Source of the DNA: Candidatus Villigracilis saccharophilus
Lineage (GTDB): Bacteria > Chloroflexota > Anaerolineae > Anaerolineales > Villigracilaceae
Assembly (NCBI GenBank): GCA_016709305.1
Contig: JADJNA010000031.1
Location: 1-55,448, forward strand
DNA: 55,448 bases
Direction: 5' to 3'
Below, piece by piece: positions 1 to 8,462 of the stretch (position 1 is its first letter; each line of letters begins with the position of its first letter). Position numbers and translations under genes: made by a program. The notes below the pieces were generated by a model, which was not told where the DNA came from, ran no database searches, and saw nothing but the letters and a program-made list of their open reading frames with translations.

Positions 1-11
1 GAGTTTAGAGT
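1..11 (+). repeat. Left terminal inverted repeat of the IS
   Basis: GAGTTTAGAGT, the exact reverse complement of 1441-1451. The repeat may begin before the window. Confidence 0.75.
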
Positions 12-56
12 TCAAAGCACATTAACAAAAATGGAACTTGCTGATAAAGTTTTCGT

Positions 57-1376
57 GTGACCAAAAAATCTCTCAGCGAGTTCCGAAAAGCAGTATACCA
101 AAGTCTGAGAAGGCGAGCAGATATATTGTTCGACCTGATCGACGCCCTGACGGTTGCCGGTCAGGTAAGTTCACCAGTGAGCTTGAGCGAACAGAAACCA
201 TTTCAGCGGAAGTTTTGCAGTGTGTACGATGGACTGGAAAACGGAGAAATGGATATGGATGAAATTCTGTCGCTCCTGCCAGCATGCATACCAGAAGGTA
301 GTGAAACAATTGCAGCGTACAAAGTATATGCAGTCGATGCGACCGCCAATGAACACGAGCAGGCAGAAACCTTGCCGGATCGAAGCGTGTTGAAGTCGAG
401 CAAAAAGGAGCCGATGCGCTTTGGTCACAAGTATTCATGGTTGGTGCGCCTGATAAATTTCGGCAGTTCCTGGGCAGCAGCAGTCGATATTGAAAGGATC
501 GATACCGAAGCGACGGATACCAAGGTAGCGGCAGTGCAAGTCCAGGAGTTGGATGTGCATGATCCAGAAGAGAAAGTGATCGTGGCAGATAGCCGCTATG
601 AAGATCATTTCTTTTTAGGCATTTTCGAGCATTTGAAGCATACTTTTGGACTGATCCGACTGCATAGCAACCGCATCTTGTACGAAAAGCCTCAAGAGAA
701 ACCAAAGGGTAGTCGTGGCGCACCCCGCAAGCATGGGAAACCTTTCAAGTTGAATGGCTCTCATCGAACAGAAGATCGTAGCGAGACCTTTCAACTCGGG
801 AAACAAACTGTGCGGGTGAGAGCCTGGTATGAACTGCATTTCAAAAAACTGGCGACCTTGATCGGCACTCTGGTACAAGTAGAATTCCTCAAAGAGGATG
901 GAACGCCACGATACAAACGTCCGATGTGGTTATTCTGGACAGGTCCACAAAGTGTTGCTCTTTCCGATCTGTGCCGTATTTATCTTTGGCGTTTCGCCAT
1001 TGAGCACATGTTTCGTTTTCTGAAACAACACATGGGACTCAACAGCAACCGTTCTCCGAGTCTGGTGAGTGCACAGCAATGGATGTGGTTGTGTGCTTTG
1101 GCATATTGGCAATTGCTTCTGATGCGTGATGCGGTGCAGGAAGATTATCCAGCCTGGTATCCACGCAGCAGACAACAGCGCGCCAGGCTGACCCCTTATC
1201 AAGTGCAACGCTCCGCTTTCGCATTTTTGTTGGAGTTGGGTACACCGGCCTCTAAGCCCAGACCCGCTGGAAAAGGCAACGGCAGGCAAATGAATTATTG
1301 TCCGCCACCACGCGTTCGTTATCCAGTGGTGTTCAAGAGCAAAAAAGCCCAGGTTTCGGCTTCTGCAAGTCCGTAA
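57..1376 (+). CDS. DDE transposase, IS4/IS701-like
   Basis: The gene encodes a 439-residue transposase that would cut and join the ends of the surrounding insertion sequence. The RNase H-fold acidic triad can be proposed from context: Asp94 in YAVDATAN, Asp178 in VIVADSRYE, and Glu316 in WRFAIEHMFRFLKQHMGL. The last segment also has the Arg/Lys pattern following the Glu that is typical of IS4-like enzymes. The basic block around residues 215-235 fits DNA binding. The GTG start at 57 gives the full-length frame; no strong ribosome binding site precedes it, which is common in insertion sequences. The frame is intact, so the element may still be active. I recognise the fold and triad but not the exact IS family. 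Confidence 0.82.
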   Translation: MTKKSLSEFRKAVYQSLRRRADILFDLIDALTVAGQVSSPVSLSEQKPFQRKFCSVYDGLENGEMDMDEILSLLPACIPEGSETIAAYKVYAVDATANEHEQAETLPDRSVLKSSKKEPMRFGHKYSWLVRLINFGSSWAAAVDIERIDTEATDTKVAAVQVQELDVHDPEEKVIVADSRYEDHFFLGIFEHLKHTFGLIRLHSNRILYEKPQEKPKGSRGAPRKHGKPFKLNGSHRTEDRSETFQLGKQTVRVRAWYELHFKKLATLIGTLVQVEFLKEDGTPRYKRPMWLFWTGPQSVALSDLCRIYLWRFAIEHMFRFLKQHMGLNSNRSPSLVSAQQWMWLCALAYWQLLLMRDAVQEDYPAWYPRSRQQRARLTPYQVQRSAFAFLLELGTPASKPRPAGKGNGRQMNYCPPPRVRYPVVFKSKKAQVSASASP

Positions 1377-1440
1377 TTGGTATTTGCTTTTCAGTTTTAA
1401 CGTTCGCTACAACCGCACAGCTCTTATGCGCCATTTTGCT

Positions 1441-1451
1441 ACTCTAAACTC
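1441..1451 (-). repeat. Right terminal inverted repeat of the IS
   Basis: ACTCTAAACTC, exact inverted copy of bases 1-11. It lies within the minus-strand frame of the neighbouring membrane-protein remnant, so the IS end interrupts that frame. Confidence 0.75.
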
Positions 1452-2433
1452 AAGTACATATATACACCAAGATATTTTTATAACCAGCTGGCTTTTGGAA
1501 CGCGAAAGCGTCAGCACAATTACCAACGCAAAAATGCCGAGAAAAAGCACCTCAATTAACCAAATACTGTGAATAAAATTCGCAGGTGGAATAATCGAGT
1601 AAACAAAGCGAAACAAACCAAGCAATGGAATGCCAAAACCATCGCTAAAATGGATGACCCGAATTACCTGACCACTCCAATTATTTCCCACCAGCACACG
1701 CCAAAACACATAACTAATGGCGAGAATCAAGTAGGAAACCATAAATTCCAAAAGTCCTGACGTTTACGAGTAAAAATAATAGTCACTAGTAAAATGCCCG
1801 AAACGACAAGAGTCGTTTCTCTGGTTAGGAAAGCCAGTACAAAAAACACTCCTGATAGATACTGACGTTGTTGATGCAAATATAAAATTGCAGCGAGCAG
1901 AAATGCCATTGCCACTATTTCAGTCGTATCGCGAGACAGCGTAAATAAAACCGGGTAAAGGGCAAAAAGCAAGTCCCCATAATCCGTAGCAAATGCACCA
2001 TTTGTGCAAAACGTGCCCCAAGCCATGCTATCAAGCATAAAGCAATATAATTTACAAACACTAACGCGAAAGGAACATAAACTATCTGACCAAGAGAGAA
2101 TAGGCGAGCTAGGAGCGGGTAGATAATACGTGCTTGACGATAAGCAGGGTAATCAAGCCTAATCCCAAAATCAATTTCTTTTTCTGTAAATGGCGTCAAT
2201 GCCATTCGATAATAAAACTGACCATCATAACCGTCTGAATTTTGTAGGATTTTCAACCCGGACGGAGCGGCATTAGAATTTGTAAAGACATCACCAGCAA
2301 CAACAAAGACTAGAGAATCATATTGATGTACAGACAACCGCGCATTGAGAAAAATGGCGTACGCAACCATAACAACCACAAGAGTGATAACTGGAGAGTC
2401 AAATCTTTGTTGGGCTTTCATGCCAATCTCCAA
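1452..2433 (-). pseudogene. Decayed polytopic membrane protein (GT-C-like), truncated by the IS
   Basis: Three overlapping minus-strand frames make one protein when joined: 2433 to about 1995 (first TM helix, then a YDGQFYYRMAL segment), about 1995 to 1740 (YPVLFTLSRDTTEIVAMAFLL) and about 1740 to 1452 (further TM helices). The joins need two frameshifts, near 1990-2000 and near 1740. The 3' end runs into the right inverted repeat of the insertion sequence, so the C-terminus is lost. The alternating hydrophobic helices and the early YDGQFYY loop resemble membrane glycosyltransferase-like proteins involved in surface glycopolymers, but I make this assignment only weakly. With two frameshifts and an IS insertion the gene is almost certainly non-functional. 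Confidence 0.7.
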
Positions 2434-2580
2434 GATTTATGAAAACAAGCAAATGTTCGTGAACAATAAGCCACGATTCCAAAATTTCAATCCTTGCCGC
2501 TCCAATGGCAGTTCTATTCTATTGTACTAAATCCAAATTCTCCGAAAATCAAATACCACAAGTATTTTTGAGAATTGCCT

Positions 2581-2613
2581 AAAACAAAAAGACCCGCCAT
2601 TTCTGACGGGCCT
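2581..2613 (-). terminator. Rho-independent terminator of hppA
   Basis: On the minus strand, just after the hppA stop, GGCCCGTCA and TGGCGGGTC form a 9-bp stem (with two G-T pairs) around a GAAA loop, followed by a T-rich tract. Confidence 0.85.
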
Positions 2614-2626
2614 TTTAAAATAATTT

Positions 2627-5011
2627 TTACTTCTTACTCTTCTTCGGCTCTTCAACTTCCATCGCCATGGAAGGCGCGGAAGCCTTGGAGCGCATGACCG
2701 CCCAGGCCAGCAAGCCGAGCAAGGCCAGGCCGACAGCATACACCGCGATCTGAGTCCCGCCGCTTGCGCCGGAATATTTCACCACGATCGGGGCAATGAT
2801 GACTGCCACCAGGTTCACAACCTTGATCATCGGGTTGAGAGCGGGGCCGGCAGTATCCTTGAACGGATCACCGACCGTGTCACCCACCACGCCAGCCTTG
2901 TGGCGCTCGGAGCCTTTACCAAGATTCTTAGCCGGGTCTTTTGGTTCATCTTCGATCAACTTCTTGGCATTGTCCCATGCGCCGCCGGAGTTGTTCAGGA
3001 AGACGGCCAGCAATTGGCCGGAGACGATGATGCCCGCCAGGAAACCGCCGAGCGCTTCCACTTGCAGGAACAGGCCGACCACGATCGGGGTCACAATGCC
3101 GAGCAAGGCAAGTGAAACCAATTCCTTTTGCGCGGCGGTTGTTGAAATTTCGACTGCCTGCGCGTAATCGGGTTTAACCTTCCCGTCAAGCACGCCCAGT
3201 TTGAACTGACGGCGCACTTCCAACACGATCAGAGAAGCAGCGCGTGCCACAGCCTGGATTGCGAATGAAGAGAACAGCCACGGCAGAGCGCCGCCGATCA
3301 ACATGCCCACGAAGACTTGCGGAACATCCACGCGGATACCGATCGACTGGATCTGCTGGGCAACGGACATTCCCAAACTGGCTTGCGCGCGCGAAACATC
3401 CACAAGGAATGAACCGAAGAGCGAAACCGCCGCGATTACAGCCGAGCCGATCGCCACGCCTTTGGTAATGGCTTTGGTCGTGTTGCCGACCGCATCCAGG
3501 TCAGCCATGATCTGCTGGGCTTCCTTGGTGGCTTTATCTGTTTTACCAGACCAGGACATTTCACCGATGCCATTCGCGTTATCTGCGATGGGACCAAATG
3601 AGTCCATGGCTACGTTATTGCCGGTCAGTGTCAACATGCCGATACCGGTCATTGCCACGCCGTACAAAATAAATGTCGAGCGGCCAACGGCATCCAAAGC
3701 CGGGTTTTGGATCGTGCCAAAAATGGCGATGGATGCAATGATGGTCAAAGCGATCACCAGCACAGACCAGACGGACGATTCAAAACCGAGCGAGATACCA
3801 TTAAGGATCAGGGTCGCGGGGCCTGTGTCCGCGGCTTTCTTGACATCGTTCACAGGAGAAGCGTGCGTGCCGGTGAAGTACTCGGTCAAGCGGTCAATCA
3901 CGATCGCCAGCAGAACACCAACACCAACGGCCATCGGCAAACGCCACCATCCACCCCACGCGCTCATTTCGGGAGTATTCAAATACAGGAAACCAGCAAT
4001 AAAGAACAATGCGGCAGAAACCACAGCGGAGGTAAGGAAGCCGCTGAAAATAGCTTTCATGGCGTCTTCGCTCTTGCCGGTCTTTCCAGCCTTCACGAAA
4101 TAGGTGCCGATGATGGATGAGAGCACACCGATCCCGCGCACCATCAAGGGGAAGATCACCCACTCAAGGCGGCCGGTAATGTGCCAGAGAGCCAGACCAA
4201 GAATAAGTCCGGAAACGATCGTGACTTCATACGATTCGAAAATGTCCGCTGCCATGCCGGCGCAGTCACCGACGTTATCACCAACGAGGTCAGCGATCAC
4301 AGCCGGATTTCTCGGATCATCCTCAGGGATGCCTGCTTCGACCTTACCGACCAGGTCAGCGCCGACGTCAGCCGCCTTGGTAAAGATACCGCCGCCCACA
4401 CGCATGAACAACGCCAGCAGAGTACCGCCAAAGCCAAAGCCAAGCAAAGCATCAGGCGCGGCAATACCAAGGATCATGAAGATGATCGTTCCGCCGAGCA
4501 GACCCAATCCATCGGTGAGCATGCCGGTCACTGTGCCGGCGCGGTACGCAATGCGCAAGGCTTCGCCAAAGGAACGCTTGGAGGCGGAGGCAACGCGCAC
4601 ATTGGCTTCAACCGCCATGCGCATGCCGATGCGTCCAACCGCGAGCGAAAAACCTGCGCCCATAATGAAGGCGATCGCACGGGCAAAGCCGATCAGCATA
4701 CGAACCTGATCCGGCGTGGAACCGCTGAATCTTTCCAGGGCTTCAGGAGTTGGCGGGACGATATAGACAGAGAAGAACAACACAACCGTCAAGATGGCAA
4801 TTAAAGGCAAAATGGAGCGCATCTGCTTTTGTAAATAAGCGTTCGCTCCATCTTTGATCGCGTTCCAGACTTCCTGCATTTTTTCGGTGCCTTTGTCCTC
4901 CCGCAATATCTGGGAACGCAAAAATACCGCGTACAACAAGCCAACAATTGCGATGGCAAATATTGCCCAAATCGCGGCGGTCTCCATTGGGGTAAGTCCC
5001 ATTTCTAACAT
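2627..5011 (-). CDS. hppA: K+-independent membrane H+-translocating pyrophosphatase
   Basis: The 794-residue integral membrane enzyme hydrolyses pyrophosphate and pumps protons across the cytoplasmic membrane. It has the many hydrophobic helices and the diagnostic cytoplasmic loops of the family, including DLVGDNVGDCAGMAADIFES for Mg-PPi binding and, near the C-terminus, GDTVGDPFKDTAGPALNPM. The subclass motif reads GNTTKAITKG. Family knowledge says a Lys and a Thr here mark the K+-independent H+-pumping class, while Ala and Gly mark K+-dependent enzymes, so this should be a K+-independent H+ pump. Length is slightly above the usual bacterial 660-770 residues because of a longer N-terminal region. 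It has its own promoter (5071-5099), a GGAGG ribosome site and a terminator, so it is monocistronic. Confidence 0.96.
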   Translation of the reverse strand: MLEMGLTPMETAAIWAIFAIAIVGLLYAVFLRSQILREDKGTEKMQEVWNAIKDGANAYLQKQMRSILPLIAILTVVLFFSVYIVPPTPEALERFSGSTPDQVRMLIGFARAIAFIMGAGFSLAVGRIGMRMAVEANVRVASASKRSFGEALRIAYRAGTVTGMLTDGLGLLGGTIIFMILGIAAPDALLGFGFGGTLLALFMRVGGGIFTKAADVGADLVGKVEAGIPEDDPRNPAVIADLVGDNVGDCAGMAADIFESYEVTIVSGLILGLALWHITGRLEWVIFPLMVRGIGVLSSIIGTYFVKAGKTGKSEDAMKAIFSGFLTSAVVSAALFFIAGFLYLNTPEMSAWGGWWRLPMAVGVGVLLAIVIDRLTEYFTGTHASPVNDVKKAADTGPATLILNGISLGFESSVWSVLVIALTIIASIAIFGTIQNPALDAVGRSTFILYGVAMTGIGMLTLTGNNVAMDSFGPIADNANGIGEMSWSGKTDKATKEAQQIMADLDAVGNTTKAITKGVAIGSAVIAAVSLFGSFLVDVSRAQASLGMSVAQQIQSIGIRVDVPQVFVGMLIGGALPWLFSSFAIQAVARAASLIVLEVRRQFKLGVLDGKVKPDYAQAVEISTTAAQKELVSLALLGIVTPIVVGLFLQVEALGGFLAGIIVSGQLLAVFLNNSGGAWDNAKKLIEDEPKDPAKNLGKGSERHKAGVVGDTVGDPFKDTAGPALNPMIKVVNLVAVIIAPIVVKYSGASGGTQIAVYAVGLALLGLLAWAVMRSKASAPSMAMEVEEPKKSKK

Positions 5012-5070
5012 GTAGGTTATTCCTCCCGGGGAATTATAGGATTAGGATAGGCTTGCGCCTATGCACGCAG

Positions 5071-5099
5071 ATTTTACAGTCGCACAGACAATGTGTCAA
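5071..5099 (-). promoter_or_regulatory. Sigma-70 type promoter of hppA
   Basis: On the minus strand TTGACA (5094-5099) and TAAAAT (5071-5076) are 17 bases apart, about 60 bases upstream of the start codon. The untranslated leader contains a small palindrome (ATAGGC-GCAA-GCCTAT, 5047-5062). Confidence 0.75.
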
Positions 5100-5126
5100 G
5101 CAAAACGTTCTAAAGTAATATTTGCG

Positions 5127-5155
5127 TTGACATTCTGGTTCTAATTTGATAATAT
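5127..5155 (+). promoter_or_regulatory. Sigma-70 type promoter of the A-type carrier gene
   Basis: TTGACA (5127-5132) and TAATAT (5150-5155) with a 17-base spacer, about 37 bases before the start codon. It is divergent from the hppA promoter. Confidence 0.75.
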
Positions 5156-5191
5156 TCGTCCAATTCTGCGGAACACCTAAAGGAGAAACCC

Positions 5192-5593
5192 ATGTTACAA
5201 GAATTAGACGTACAGACGATCACACTTACCACAGCTGCTTCACAGGCTGTCCAGAACATTCTGAACGAACGCAAACTGGAAGGCTACGCCCTCCGCGTTT
5301 ACGTCGCCGGCGGCGGATGCTGCGGCGTGAACTTTGGAATGGCATTGGATAATAATATTCAGGATGCCGACAAGACCTTTGAAGCGAACGGGGTCAAGCT
5401 GGTGGTCGATCCGACTTCGATTGATTACCTGCTCGGCGCGACGATCGATTTCGTCAACGATCCCCAGCATGGCGCTGGCTTTGCGGTCAACAGCCCGAAT
5501 GCCAAAAAAGAACACGCCCACGGCGAAGGCGGCTGTGCCTGCGGCAGTAATGGCGGCGGATGCGGCGGCGGTTCCTGCTCTTGCAATAATTAA
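5192..5593 (+). CDS. HesB/IscA/ErpA-type iron-sulfur carrier with Cys/Gly-rich tail
   Basis: A 133-residue A-type carrier, a cytoplasmic protein that accepts a nascent Fe-S cluster and passes it to target proteins. The fold is recognisable from VYVAGGGCCGVNFGMALDN (residues 32-50, with the first ligand cysteine) and the later GATIDFVNDPQHGAGFAVNSPNA. In typical members a CGC motif follows NPNA directly. Here that motif is replaced by a His/Gly-rich stretch and a tail, CACGSNGGGCGGGSCSCNN, holding five further cysteines. The ligands have therefore been displaced or multiplied, which may allow extra metal or cluster binding. The start is set by AAGGAGA eight bases upstream. The gene is monocistronic and stands apart from the suf cluster of this window, with no copy of its putative operator. 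Confidence 0.88.
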   Translation: MLQELDVQTITLTTAASQAVQNILNERKLEGYALRVYVAGGGCCGVNFGMALDNNIQDADKTFEANGVKLVVDPTSIDYLLGATIDFVNDPQHGAGFAVNSPNAKKEHAHGEGGCACGSNGGGCGGGSCSCNN

Positions 5594-5601
5594 ATTTGAC
5601 C

Positions 5602-5638
5602 CAAACAAAAATGACCGGACATCCGGTCATTTTTGTTT
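5602..5638. terminator. Bidirectional terminator hairpin
   Basis: AAAATGACCGGA and TCCGGTCATTTT form a stem bounded by A- and T-rich tracts between two convergent genes, so it can serve both. Confidence 0.85.
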
Positions 5639-5684
5639 TAATGCCTGCTTTCCAGTCTGCGCCCACAGGGCTGATCTTCACGAC

Positions 5685-6305
5685 CTACCTGCCGCGCAGG
5701 AAGGAAATTAATGCGCCTAACCCTCCAATAAAACCAAGACCGAAGATCAAAAGTCCGATCGGCACACGCCCCGTGTCCAATGGTTCATCGCTAAAAGTGG
5801 CGATCACCAACGGCGCCGGCGGAGTAAAGGTCGGCAAGCGGGTTGAAGTGACAGGCGCGATGAAGGCCGCCGCGAGCGTGGGGTCAATGGTTGGGGTGGA
5901 AGCGAATGTAGGTGTGGCCGGCGCAACGATTCTTGGCAGCTTCCCGTTTTTTGCAATTCGCACATAGGGTGCGTAAACCCAGGCTACCGAATTCGGAACA
6001 CCGGGATAATAGATCTGTATCCAATTTTCATCCTCAGAGTAACCATAAGCGGGGATCTCCTGCCCAGCCAGTAGTACCCCAATGGCCGGGTAGAGAAAAT
6101 CACTTGGACCGGAATAAACATTGATCTGGAGCAGGTCAAGAAAAACGGCAACGATTGCGCCGGAGGGCGTGCCGGTCACCGTCGGGATGGAACCGGTCGG
6201 CTGTTGGGCAAAAGCAGAGGGCTGCGTGAAGGGATGCAGAGCGAGTGTACCGCCCAAAAATATAAAAAAAGCCCAAACCAAAAGCCTAACCTTGCGCACA
6301 GACAT
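5685..6305 (-). CDS. Secreted SH3-like domain protein with C-terminal membrane anchor
   Basis: A 206-residue exported protein. It has an N-terminal signal peptide (hydrophobic residues 8-25, with AFAQQ as the probable cleavage region), then an SH3b-like domain at about residues 45-120 (INVYSGPSDFLYPAIGVL, later ENWIQIYYPG and AWVYAPYV). A Pro/Thr-rich linker follows, then a single C-terminal transmembrane helix (PIGLLIFGLGFIGGLGALI) ending in RGR. Bacterial SH3b domains often bind cell-wall material, but no ligand can be named here. A close paralogue lies directly upstream (6307-6909) with the same order of parts, pointing to a tandem duplication and probable co-transcription. The exact function is unknown. 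Confidence 0.75.
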   Translation of the reverse strand: MSVRKVRLLVWAFFIFLGGTLALHPFTQPSAFAQQPTGSIPTVTGTPSGAIVAVFLDLLQINVYSGPSDFLYPAIGVLLAGQEIPAYGYSEDENWIQIYYPGVPNSVAWVYAPYVRIAKNGKLPRIVAPATPTFASTPTIDPTLAAAFIAPVTSTRLPTFTPPAPLVIATFSDEPLDTGRVPIGLLIFGLGFIGGLGALISFLRGR

Positions 6306-6306
6306 A

Positions 6307-6909
6307 TTAGCGGCGGTGTGAAACCAGGGAAAGTAAAAAACCGATCATTCCCAGAATAATGAGCGCAAGAATAACAACTCCCCTGGGTACGGAATTTATG
6401 GAATTCGCGGATGGTATTTGGGTAAAAGACGGCGTGTTCAAGGATGGCGGCGGTGTAAATGTAGGCGGACGGGTACCGGTGGGAAGCACATTGAACTGCG
6501 CGGCCAGCGTCGGGTCTATGGTGGCTGTTGCGGGCTGCGGCGGAGTGGGAGGCGCTCCCACTACCTGCAGGGCTCCCCCGGAAACCTGTACGAGCGGCGA
6601 GTAGACCCAGCCCTGATTGTACGGCGCGCCGGGAAATTCGATCTTGATCCAATCACCACCTTATGATCTGCCTAAAGCCGGGGCAGTATCGCCTCTCGAC
6701 AAGGTGCCTACGATGGGGTAAATGGCGGAACTCGGCCCCATACGCACATTGATCTGCGGTTCCTCTGTGGTGACGGTGATAAAAATCCCCGAAGGCACAT
6801 TTGTCGGCTGCTGGGCCAGCACAAAGACTGGTGCTGATGCGAAAAAAATCCAATAGGAAAAAAGGATGGGAAGGATGCCAAAAGGGATGTGAAACCAGAT
6901 ACGCTTCAT
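6307..6909 (-). pseudogene. Tandem SH3-like paralogue interrupted by an in-frame TAA
   Basis: The two open pieces, 6661-6909 and 6307-6660, are in the same frame and together make a protein of about 200 residues built like its neighbour: signal peptide (ending near VFVLAQQ), SH3-like domain (INVRMGPSSAIYPIVGTL), then GGDWIKIEFPG and GWVYSPLVQV, a Pro/Thr-rich linker and a C-terminal transmembrane helix. A single TAA at 6661-6663, between GRS and GGDWIKIEF, splits the domain in the middle. The neighbour reads through at the equivalent place (YSEDENWIQI). Either a nonsense mutation has killed this copy or the consensus sequence has an error. The upstream piece alone (82 residues) would be exported but incomplete. 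Confidence 0.72.
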
Positions 6910-6946
6910 TTTCGTAGTTATTCTTTAGGAGAATCGCAAAGGCGAT

Positions 6947-6952
6947 TATAAT
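6947..6952 (+). promoter_or_regulatory. -10 box immediately upstream of the zinc-ribbon gene
   Basis: TATAAT ends seven bases before the ATG at 6960 and no ribosome binding site is present. Transcription would begin at or next to the start codon, so the mRNA is probably leaderless. The -35 region is weak. Confidence 0.5.
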
Positions 6953-6959
6953 CTATCTC

Positions 6960-7544
6960 ATGGAACGAAAAATTTACCACGGAAAGATCAGCCCGGTGGA
7001 TATCGCAGAAGCGTTGCTTGGTGAATTCAATCGCGGCAATCTGCGCGCTCAAACACTTGGCAGAAGTGACAAGATGGTCGTGCAGGTCGGCACACGTCCA
7101 GGCGCGGAATCGGGCGGTCAAACCGCAATGACCGTCAGCATTCAAAAGATGGAAGATGGCGTGATCGTTGAAGTAGGTCAACAAGCCTGGCTTGGGGTTG
7201 CGGCGAGTTTGGGGATGAGCGCGCTTTCTGCCTTGCGCAATCCTTTTAGCCTGCTAGGCAGGCTGGACGATATCGCCCAGGATATTGAAAATCTTCAGAT
7301 CAACGACCGCATTTGGAATGTGATCGGCAAAGCCGTTCAGACAGCCGGCGTCTCGACGGAATTATCGGATAAACTCAAACGGCTGACTTGTGAGTACTGC
7401 CACGCCGCCAACCCTGTCGGCGAAGCGTCGTGCGTGGCGTGCGGCGCCCCGCTCGGCAGAGTCCAACCCAAAACCTGCAAGCAATGCGGGTACGTGGTGC
7501 GGGCGGGCGACAAGACATGTCCGAACTGTAAACAGCCCACTTAA
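6960..7544 (+). CDS. Conserved protein with C-terminal double zinc ribbon
   Basis: A 194-residue protein that I recognise only by its parts. Residues 1-110 form a soluble alpha/beta region without a named motif, containing a mildly hydrophobic stretch (WLGVAASLGMSALSAL). The C-terminus carries four Cys pairs: CEYC and CVAC, then CKQC and CPNC, spaced as two zinc ribbons (from about residue 142 to the end). Such ribbons usually mediate protein or nucleic-acid contacts. The gene is transcribed divergently from the SH3-like proteins with only 50 bases between the starts, and has its own terminator at 7551-7581, so it is a single-gene unit. No reaction or pathway can be assigned. Confidence 0.7.
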   Translation: MERKIYHGKISPVDIAEALLGEFNRGNLRAQTLGRSDKMVVQVGTRPGAESGGQTAMTVSIQKMEDGVIVEVGQQAWLGVAASLGMSALSALRNPFSLLGRLDDIAQDIENLQINDRIWNVIGKAVQTAGVSTELSDKLKRLTCEYCHAANPVGEASCVACGAPLGRVQPKTCKQCGYVVRAGDKTCPNCKQPT

Positions 7545-7550
7545 ATTTGA

Positions 7551-7581
7551 GAACCGGCTGAATATTCAGCCGGTTCTTTAT
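7551..7581 (+). terminator. Rho-independent terminator
   Basis: A perfect 26-base palindrome built on the arm GAACCGGCTGAAT, followed by TTTAT, six bases after the zinc-ribbon gene's stop codon. Confidence 0.85.
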
Positions 7582-7596
7582 ATCACGACCGAAGTC

Positions 7597-7625
7597 TTGC
7601 AGAAATACCAGCCTCCTTCTATAAT
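7597..7625 (+). promoter_or_regulatory. Promoter of the FHA/SEDS operon
   Basis: TTGCAG (7597-7602) and TATAAT (7620-7625) with a 17-base spacer, 18 bases before the first start codon. Confidence 0.65.
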
Positions 7626-7643
7626 GACAATTAATGGTGCAAA

Positions 7644-8462
7644 ATGAATCTGAAAGAATTTGAAGCCCGCTTACAATCACTTGTTGAAGTAGATCTTTTG
7701 AATGTGCTGCCCGGTAGAAAATTGGACGATGTGATCGTCCAAAAGCTGGCGGCGGCAATTCACATTAACAACATTACAATGGAAGACGGCGCCATCCTGG
7801 CGCCTAATGTGTATACACTGGTCATGCATCCGGAAACCTCGGCTAAATGGGAGGACCCGCAATTGCTTTCGATCCTCATGCACTCCATCACCACAGTGGC
7901 TCAGGAAGCTGGGTTTAAGTTTACGATATCTCCCACCATCACCATTTCAACAGATGAAAAAATCTCAATTAATGATGCCGAGATCGTGGCGTCGCATCGG
8001 ATAGAATCCATGGCAGAAACAAATGCAATTCCCCTTGACACAAATAATCTGGGTCTTAAAAATGCTCTGCCTGAAAACGCTTTTTTGATCGTTGAAGGGG
8101 TGAAAGTTTTCCCGCTAAACCTGCCTGTGGTTAATATTGGCCGCAGACTCGACAACCAGTTGATCATTGATGACCCGCGCGTTTCGCGCAATCATGCCCA
8201 GCTCAGGGCGATCAAGGGCCGGTTCGTGGTATTTGACCTGAACTCGACCGGGGGAACTTTTGTAAATGGACAGCGCGCCAATCAGAGCGTGCTCTACCCC
8301 GGGGACGTCATCTCGCTCGCGGGGGTTGCGCTCATCTTCGGGCAGGATAACCCGCCTCCGCAGCCGGAGTTGAAAAATACAGCGCCTCTGCAAAGCGTTG
8401 TTGCCGATCACGCAACTGTCTCATTCAAAGACCGCGCCACAGCGAAAATCAAGAGAAAATGA
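7644..8462 (+). CDS. FhaA-like protein: DUF3662-type N-domain plus FHA domain
   Basis: A 272-residue cytoplasmic protein. The N-terminal 125 residues match the DUF3662 type seen in mycobacterial FhaA (LPGRKLDDVIVQKLAAAI, APNVYTLVMHPE). A forkhead-associated domain follows at about residues 152-236, with the expected GRR, the SRNHAQL phosphopeptide-binding core and NSTGGTFVNG. FHA domains bind phosphothreonine peptides, so the protein probably relays Ser/Thr kinase signals to wall synthesis. Its stop overlaps the next start by ATGA, so translation is coupled to the second FHA gene. Gene order (fhaA-fhaB-...-rodA/pbpA) copies the actinobacterial cell-division cluster, though no kinase or phosphatase gene lies within the window here. 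Confidence 0.88.
   Translation: MNLKEFEARLQSLVEVDLLNVLPGRKLDDVIVQKLAAAIHINNITMEDGAILAPNVYTLVMHPETSAKWEDPQLLSILMHSITTVAQEAGFKFTISPTITISTDEKISINDAEIVASHRIESMAETNAIPLDTNNLGLKNALPENAFLIVEGVKVFPLNLPVVNIGRRLDNQLIIDDPRVSRNHAQLRAIKGRFVVFDLNSTGGTFVNGQRANQSVLYPGDVISLAGVALIFGQDNPPPQPELKNTAPLQSVVADHATVSFKDRATAKIKRK

Larger units (their letters stand above)
1..1451 (+). mobile_element. Insertion sequence with one DDE transposase gene
   Basis: The first 11 bases of the window (GAGTTTAGAGT) recur as an exact inverted copy at 1441-1451, and a single transposase gene fills the space between them. That is the architecture of a simple insertion sequence of about 1.45 kb. The left end coincides with the window edge, so the true outer boundary and any target-site duplication cannot be seen. 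The right end lies inside the reading frame of a decayed membrane-protein gene, showing where the element landed. Family assignment is tentative: the transposase is of the IS4/IS701-like DDE type. Confidence 0.8.

Noticed and set aside
3303..4709. Two long plus-strand open frames (266 and 201 codons)
   Set aside because: They are antisense to hppA, rich in Ala/Pro/Ser/Thr as expected from a shadow frame, and lack ribosome sites.
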